A stretch of 64,000 nucleotides of DNA from the NCBI RefSeq assembly GCF_003672135.1, contig NC_039514.1, positions 8,793,787 to 8,857,786 on the forward strand, given 5' to 3'. Of the stretch, positions 57,901 through 64,000 are shown in pieces. This DNA comes from Ooceraea biroi. Lineage: Eukaryota; Arthropoda; Insecta; Hymenoptera; Formicidae. How positions within the stretch are numbered: the stretch's first letter is position 1; each line of letters begins with the position of its first letter. The notes under the pieces were generated by a model, which had not been told where the DNA came from, ran no database searches, and saw only the letters and a program-made list of their open reading frames with translations. The translations under genes and the position numbers were made by a program.

Positions 57901-58996
57901 TGGAGGCCAGCATGAAGGAGCAGCAGCCGCTGCTGTGTCCCCACATCGTTCAGTGCGGCGAGGTACCGCCGAGCGTCTTCAAGTTTTACAAAATGAAGTC
58001 CTACGCAGGTAAGTGCGGCGACGCGCACTTCTCGCGGTTCTCGATACTCCTCGATATTAATCTGTTGTTTTCACGTTGCATTTAGGTGCGAATGCGAAAG
58101 CGGGCGGCGATCTGAAGAGCTTCCCGAAGGTGGAAGAGGCCGACGGGATCGCGAAAGCCGACTACGTCGACGACCTGGAGGGCGTCTGCTTCTCCAACAA
58201 TATACAGAGCGAGACGCTCGAGGACTTTCTCCGGCAGTTCTCGCTGATGCATCAGGTTAATTACGACAACTCCACCGGCGCGGGCGGCTTGCCGGTGAAG
58301 AAGCCGCTCGTGTACGCCGGTGACGGTGAGGTCGGCGCGGTAAAAGCGCAGGATGCTGCTCTGCACATGTTTAACGATAAGAAGAACGATGTCGCGTCGC
58401 AAGGCGACGCAAGGAACGTCACGTACATGCTGACCGATCGTGATAAGTGCGTCTACGTTGCGAATCATACCGGTGAACGCGTGATGAGCACGAACGCCGA
58501 GAAGAGGGCGCAGTGTCTGGATAATTTTAACGACAGGAGCACCGTCTCGACGACGTTGATCGGCGAGCAGATCGGGTCGTCATTGGAAAATCAGTACGTC
58601 GAGTTTGGCAATAAGAGAAAAAGCGATTACGAGAACGAGCTCAAGTACTCGGAGGACGCGATGAAGAAACAGAGGAGACTCGACTGCAACACCTCCATGT
58701 CGAACGATCGAATATTGCATCTGTCCGAGTCTTGCACGTTCGACATTAATTCCTTCGTGATGGATTCAAAAGAAGCTAATGAAATGATGAAGACTGATTG
58801 TATAGACTTTGAAAATATCGAGGACGTTCTGTCGAACGACACCATCGACTTCCTTTTACCGTTGAAGGAGTCCTCGTTTGAATTAGATAATGTTTATACA
58901 GATACTTTTCTCAACGAAAAGGGTGTTCTGTGCAATAATCAGAATGACGCTATTGATAGCATAAACTCGATAGCCTTTTGTTTAAATAGCGATTAG
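54946..58996 (+). CDS. Unrecognised nuclear-looking protein with internal duplication
   Basis: Four exons (54946-55154, 55968-56343, 56466-58008, 58086-58996) join in phase to about 1012 codons. I do not recognise the family. The first ~190 residues look like a helical domain (LEEAFPWLAECNEAARTAIR; YVRYLLAFRMWKQL; ENETLWLLQTSLLDVQQ). A Lys-rich, disordered region follows. It holds IIIDLTDDD at about 269-277, a classic SUMO-interacting pattern, followed by a basic cluster KIKRKKAKR at 284-292, a likely nuclear localisation signal. Later there is a CPNCC segment. A ~110-residue unit with YMLSDRNKCVYVVNHIGERV in exon 3 recurs as YMLTDRDKCVYVANHTGERV in exon 4. AATAAA at 59087-59092 follows the stop. 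Role unknown; the motifs suggest a SUMO-linked chromatin or nuclear body function, which is inference. Confidence 0.85.
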
Positions 58997-59086
58997 ACTT
59001 CGTTCAGGCACTTCCCCGTGAACTTCGGCCAAGTCTGATGAGTCTATGTGAGTAAGTCGAGATAAGTTTCTAATCATCTTGTGACA

Positions 59087-59092
59087 AATAAA
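59087..59092 (+). terminator. Polyadenylation signal after exon 4 of the unknown gene
   Basis: AATAAA about 90 bases past the stop at 58996 and upstream of the acceptor of the alternative last exon. It is placed well for the main transcript end. Confidence 0.55.
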
Positions 59093-59125
59093 AGTAGCTT
59101 TATTAATTAATTTGAATTCTTCCAG

Positions 59126-59361
59126 GTTTCGTGGAATCGTATTTCCTGTTTCGATGCTCTTTTTTGTTGAATGAGTTAAGGAACGATCTTGATCGAGCGT
59201 TTTGTATCAGCACGGAAGACACTGAAGGCATTTATTTCTTGGGAAATGAGCTACGAGTTGATCTTTCCGGAAATATTCCAACAGATCAATTACCGTCGCA
59301 AAGGAAGGAAGAGAGTCTGCATCGTATAAAACATATATTTTCGCTCTTGGAAGATCATTAA
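59126..59361 (+). CDS. Possible alternative last exon of the unknown gene
   Basis: A good acceptor (AATTCTTCCAG|GT) opens a 78-codon frame to TAA, with a protein-like peptide including RNDLDRAFCISTEDTEGIYF and KEESLHRIKHIFSLLEDH. It must start with two bases that complete a codon. The donor after exon 3 (GCA G|GTAAGT at 58009) has exactly that phase and is also used for exon 4, so exons 4 and 5 could be mutually exclusive ends. A donor-like GTGAGT at about 59047 lies past the exon 4 stop and would instead make this untranslated. Confidence 0.45.
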
Positions 59362-62300
59362 TGGCATTTTTAAATGAATCCGAGAAAGATATAAAAAGCA
59401 AGATGTAAAACAATCACTGTCTGAAGAAAAGAAGAGTCACAACACAGTTTTAACAGGGCGTTCTATTGATATTGATGAAAAAGGTCATGAAAAATCTCGA
59501 ATCACGAAAGACGGATCACATGAATTTTCTAAGAAATTTTATATTTCTGAATATATTCACGCTCTTGCTCTGGAACAAATTACTCAGTATCATAAAGAGG
59601 AGATTTCTGCTTAAACATCACACGTATAGTTGTATAAGATATAAGCTTACTCTGAACGGTTATAATAGCAAGTTAATTAAGACCAAATCTCACGATGACT
59701 ATAAACACTCAAACCATAGATCATAAGTTAACAAATATCATTAAGAAGTAGACTGTGCCAGAGAGATGTATTAAATTATCACCTACCTACTGAAGCAACA
59801 GTCGAGAAAAGGAACAGGATCGCATTTATAATTTCGCTTTTTCTAGACGATAAGATTAATCCAGTCTGCGAATCAATATGTTTGCAAAGAAGCCTTACTT
59901 TCTACAGTGAAAGGTAACGTAACATTTATAAGTACGTATTTTTTAAAATTCGTAACATCAGTGAAGAGCATCAAGGTGTAACGTCATTGAAGATTACGAA
60001 TCAAACGATAGATTTTAAATATTTTCTTATAATCAATCGTGGAACTATTTACGGAACTATAACTTGGAAGCTGAGTTTACCCGTGACTGATCGTTCATTT
60101 TATTTACAGAATTTTTATGTAGAAGAACAAGAAAAAAATATGAGTGCAGTGGGTGAGTATAACACGTTGAAATTATGCTTATTGTTCGCATTTGTTTATT
60201 ACAGCGTGATTAATTGTCATTTGATCATGAGCCTGAGAAGAAGTCACCAATTTTTCACGACTTGCACAGTTCTCGTAATTTGACGATTGACATTTGAGCG
60301 TACGATGCTATGTAACAAGCCAGTATCATCATAAGAAGTTATTAATAGACTTTACACAACGTCACAACGTAACTCGCGCTATTATTCAGATATAATCTAG
60401 AGCATTAGGAAATCTGTGCAGAAGCAGTTTCTTTGGATTATGTTTTTATTAAGATTACCGTGTTACAGTACATATACATATACATACATGCACACCTGCA
60501 TATACTATACGTGTGCACGAAGGAAAAGGAAAAGGTACAGATATGTTTGTGACAGATTTTTTTTCAATGATTTTTATGTATATATTTATATATACATGTA
60601 TGTATACACGTACATACACATAGCAACATTATAACTGCGTTTAAGAATTTTGAAAAGTAAAGATATACAAAAAAAACTGAGTATTTTAGCGATTTTGCGC
60701 GTCGATAGTGGTAAAAAGAGTTAATTTTCTGGTGTACTGTTACCGCAGAAATAGATTTATAATAGGAGAAGTAATCACAGTTCCACCACACGGATTATTA
60801 TATTTAAAAGAAATAGGATATACATACATATATATCTCACTTTAATTTTAGATAAGGCAAAATGAATGGTTATTATTAACTAATGAACTAACTGCCCTCG
60901 GAGTATACCAGTGCTAAATAATCCAGGAAACTCAGTTTTACAAAAAAAACTCGATTAGAGAATAGTTTCATATGTATTATGTATAATTAGTATATATTAT
61001 TTCTCCCGCATATTTTTCGTGATAGCTTAATTTAACTGTTAGCCACACGATATACGCAGTAGACGAATCACCAAGCACCCTGCTCATTCTATTGTGCGCG
61101 ATTATTGCTACTTGGCAATAAAGATATTTACTCTTGTGTAATTTATTTTCACTGCGCTTTTCTCCAACATGTAGGAATCTCTCTCTCGATGTTTTCGTCT
61201 AATTATTATATGTAAAGCAACCTTTAATTGAACAAACTTACAAAATATATGTTTTAGGAGCAATTTTATATTTACGTAAACATTATTCCGCGCGTAATTG
61301 CTAGACGAATCTCCTACTATACGAGCTGACGAATTCTCTATATAAAGAAAAATCCTATGACGTGTTTGGTATTGCGATGTTTAATCCGTCATGCATTCCT
61401 ATTGATATATATATATATATATATATATAATATAATGTAGAGACTGATTTTAATACCTCTCACCGTACCTTTAATAAGTAGATAAAAATTCTCCCAATAG
61501 TAGCACAGATTATTATTGCTGTTCTGCTAATACTAAATAAAGTATTTTAGGGTCTAACAATGTGTTCGCTATCGTGAATTATGATGTCAGAAATACGAGA
61601 ATAATATCGGTCCATTTTATACAATAAATGATGCTTATCAAGCTCGATGAAGCATTCTTGTAAATTTTTGCTTTATTGACTTAAAGGAAAAGAAAACAAA
61701 AAAAAATATGTTATAAATAGACTTATCTGTGCGTTGAATATATCTTGCTCCTGACATCATAATGCAAGATATAATGCAAATATAATACAAAATGTAGGTG
61801 TGACCAAGAATAGTTATATTCCTCTTTTTATTTCTTCATATATTTTATTTTTAGATAAATTATACGAAGTAAAATAACACTGGATCGATGCTTGTCACGT
61901 TATACCTGTAATGGGATAATCTGTTTTATATTAAGTTCCTTGCGTGATTAAGGGGATGCACTAGGTATAAATATTGTTTCGAGATTCTATGCCAGTAGTA
62001 GAGAATGGAAATGAAAAAGACAAAAAAGTAATAGTAAAAGTTGTAAATGTTGTTTGTCAAATAGATATATATGATAGCTATTTTTAATTGCATGTGTATA
62101 AGTTGGAGAAAAGAAGTATTTTACATCTACAAAGTTACATATTCTGAGCAAGTATAACAGAATAAATATACGGAATAGTTGCAAATTCAAGCATACTGTG
62201 CCTGAAAGTTCATAATTGTTCTCTGTGACTCAACTAGTTTTAATCGTTCGCTGTAAGTTTCTTATAGGTCCATTTCCGAGTATAGTTCACATTACAGTCT

Positions 62301-64000
62301 TAAAAGATGCAGAGAGAGAACTTAATTTAAACGATTGAATTATTCGAAATTTCAAACCAATAGATAGCAAGTAAATTCAATACATTTTCAGACAACAAAA
62401 TTTATGCAAATACTTCTACCATTTTTCGTGTAGATGAACGCAGTGCTCTGACGAACGTACGTTTCGGAAACTGCATTTGACATTTTGACATAGTACAGCA
62501 CCAAATCTCGTTATACACACACATGTAACAAACCTCTCAACTCTTTCACAAGCAATAATACATTGCTCCGTCACGAGTCAATAATATTACTCCATTTATT
62601 AACGATATAATTTATTTTTTGGGGATAGTACAATGGGGAGCTTTAAAACTGTTTCTTTTTATTTGCATTATATTATACAGGTTTCTGTTGTGAATGTACA
62701 TATCAGCTGTTTAAGATGTAATTCTAATCCTCTTTTGCAAATTTTACAGTAAAACGTTATCTGTTCATAACTTTGTCCTTTAGGCCTAAGAACACAGCTG
62801 TGTGTGTGTGCATCTTTATTTAATTTATTCTTATATATATAATATATATATATATAATAATAATAAATATCATATGTATTGCGTAAGGAACTTTTATCAA
62901 ATCTGTTGAAAAAGTCATAAATCTGTTTATATAGGAGTTTGCGAAACTAATGTAAATTCGTATAGAATTATCTATCGAATTATGCAAATTGTTATATTCC
63001 TTCGTAAAGCATTAATATGAAAAAAAGTCAACACAAGTGTCTATACGACGCTTTCATACGTTTCTAAGTCTGCTTCCTTATCGTTTTACAATCCATAAAA
63101 TATTCAAGTAATGCAATTAGACTAATAAAGATATAATGATATTTAAAAAGAGTACGTCGTGAGCCATGTAATGTATCTTATTATTTTATCGAATTCAGAT
63201 CTTTATAATACGAAAGATTAATATTTCCTATACGAAATCGTTCGAGAATCTTCATGCAAGTTCAATAATTGTAGATCACTGCGAGTAGTTTATTAATCAA
63301 TTTTTGATAGCGGTTACGTTTTGTGTGTAAAACAAAAAGATCCTATTGTGATAAGTTAATCCACGATGTACAACAATGCAAAGACTGAAAGAGAGAATAA
63401 AAAATTCAATTTTTAATATATTCGAGTTATTCATTTATTACGCGCGGTTGTACAAAATCAATTCGAGAGAACTCGACGTTTAATTCCGAGCCGTTCGGGT
63501 AATCTGTATATGAAAAAGGAATATGCTACTTTTGTTAAAAAGTACGGAATTTCGTATTCTTATCGTCAAATTGCCACTACCATCTTTAAAGCATTCGATA
63601 CATTTTTTTTCCATTATATATATATTCAATTCGCAGATATTTGTTTATCATATAGCATAAAGGAACGGAATATATCTCGAAATCGAAATACTAAGCGTTG
63701 TTTGAAGATTCAATTAATTTTGTTTGCATGAAGAAGTAAATTGCAATTATCAACATGCTTAGTGTATAACCAACATGTACTTAAAAATATATTTACAAAT
63801 TCTGGAGAGCATTGATATTAAACAATAGTGTAACATAAACGCTTTACCAAAATTGAGAAGGCTATGGTAATTGAATACACCTGTAAAATAAACTAATGTT
63901 TAATCAGAAGAGTTATGTATACCTGTAATTATTTGAACTAACGGACATTACAAGCCTGCCGAGTATATTTCTGCTTTTACCCTGTTCAGAGGTATACTAT
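59362..64000. other. AT-rich region, no confident gene
   Basis: Between 59.36 and 60.15 kb several short protein-like stretches occur in changing frames, perhaps a decaying gene segment. From 60.2 kb to the end I see only AT-rich DNA with (TA)n and TACA repeats at about 60.46-60.62, 61.40-61.43 and 62.83-62.87 kb. Confidence 0.45.
61404..61430. repeat. (TA)n microsatellite
   Basis: About twelve TA units in AT-rich intergenic DNA. Confidence 0.85.

Noticed and set aside
57096..58028. A 310-residue minus-strand frame opposite the unknown gene
   Set aside because: It is antisense to a long GC-rich exon; the plus-strand frame has matching splice phases and an internal repeat.
1..64000. CRISPR arrays, operons, ribosome binding sites, tRNA or rRNA genes
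   Set aside because: The window is insect nuclear DNA. No regularly spaced repeats, tRNA-like T-loop motifs or rRNA segments were recognised.

Overview
The window is nuclear DNA from an insect, most likely a hymenopteran and plausibly an ant. The reasons are: intron-rich genes with canonical GT/AG sites, AT-rich intergenic DNA broken by short CpG-rich promoter blocks, insect-type orthologues, and dense small DNA transposons. The species cannot be fixed from the sequence alone. There are no bacterial genes, rRNA genes or CRISPR arrays, and I recognised no tRNA gene.

Region 1 (1-24 kb) is gene-poor. It holds seven copies of one small transposon, five of them intact at exactly 812 bp, with imperfect ~21-bp terminal repeats starting CACCC and 2-bp CA/TA/CG target duplications. 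A ~0.9-kb pogo-like remnant and a 772-bp motif-array element follow. Only weak exon candidates occur here: a signal-peptide-like first exon at 7.4 kb, two small exons at 20.5-20.9 kb, and one minus-strand exon at 22.1 kb.

Region 2 (24-38 kb) has three confident genes. They are mitochondrial ATP synthase epsilon (+, 24.65-25.24 kb), NELF-C/D (TH1), the negative elongation factor subunit (-, 26.2-28.4 kb), and the nucleoporin Nup153 (+, 31.25-37.6 kb), with five RanBP2-type zinc fingers and an FG-rich tail. An inverted stray copy of the ATP synthase epsilon first exon lies about 0.8 kb upstream of the gene. NELF-C/D and Nup153 are divergent, separated by a 1.6-kb motif-array element that contains a 580-bp foldback.

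Region 3 (38-50 kb) holds long Nup153 and WAC 3' regions, then WAC on the minus strand in twelve coding exons (WW domain and C-terminal coiled coil).

Region 4 (50-54 kb) is a nest of transposons. A 2.7-kb TA-flanked element with ~130-bp inverted repeats encloses two AT-rich foldbacks, a motif-array element, an 82-bp miniature of that family and a 33-bp insertion. A TTAA-bounded foldback follows.

Region 5 (54-64 kb) carries an unrecognised nuclear-looking gene of about 1012 codons, with a SUMO-interacting-like motif, a basic nuclear-localisation cluster, an internal ~110-residue duplication across two exons, and a possible alternative last exon. The rest is AT-rich with no confident gene. Functionally, the recognised genes are housekeeping: NELF-C/D (promoter-proximal pausing), WAC (transcription-coupled histone ubiquitination), Nup153 (nuclear basket) and ATP synthase epsilon (mitochondrial energy).

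The most unusual feature is the motif-array family. Its members share a CCCA-NN-CAGCAC terminus, but each full member is filled with a different short, largely palindromic word, and two of them share a ~300-bp core in opposite orientation.
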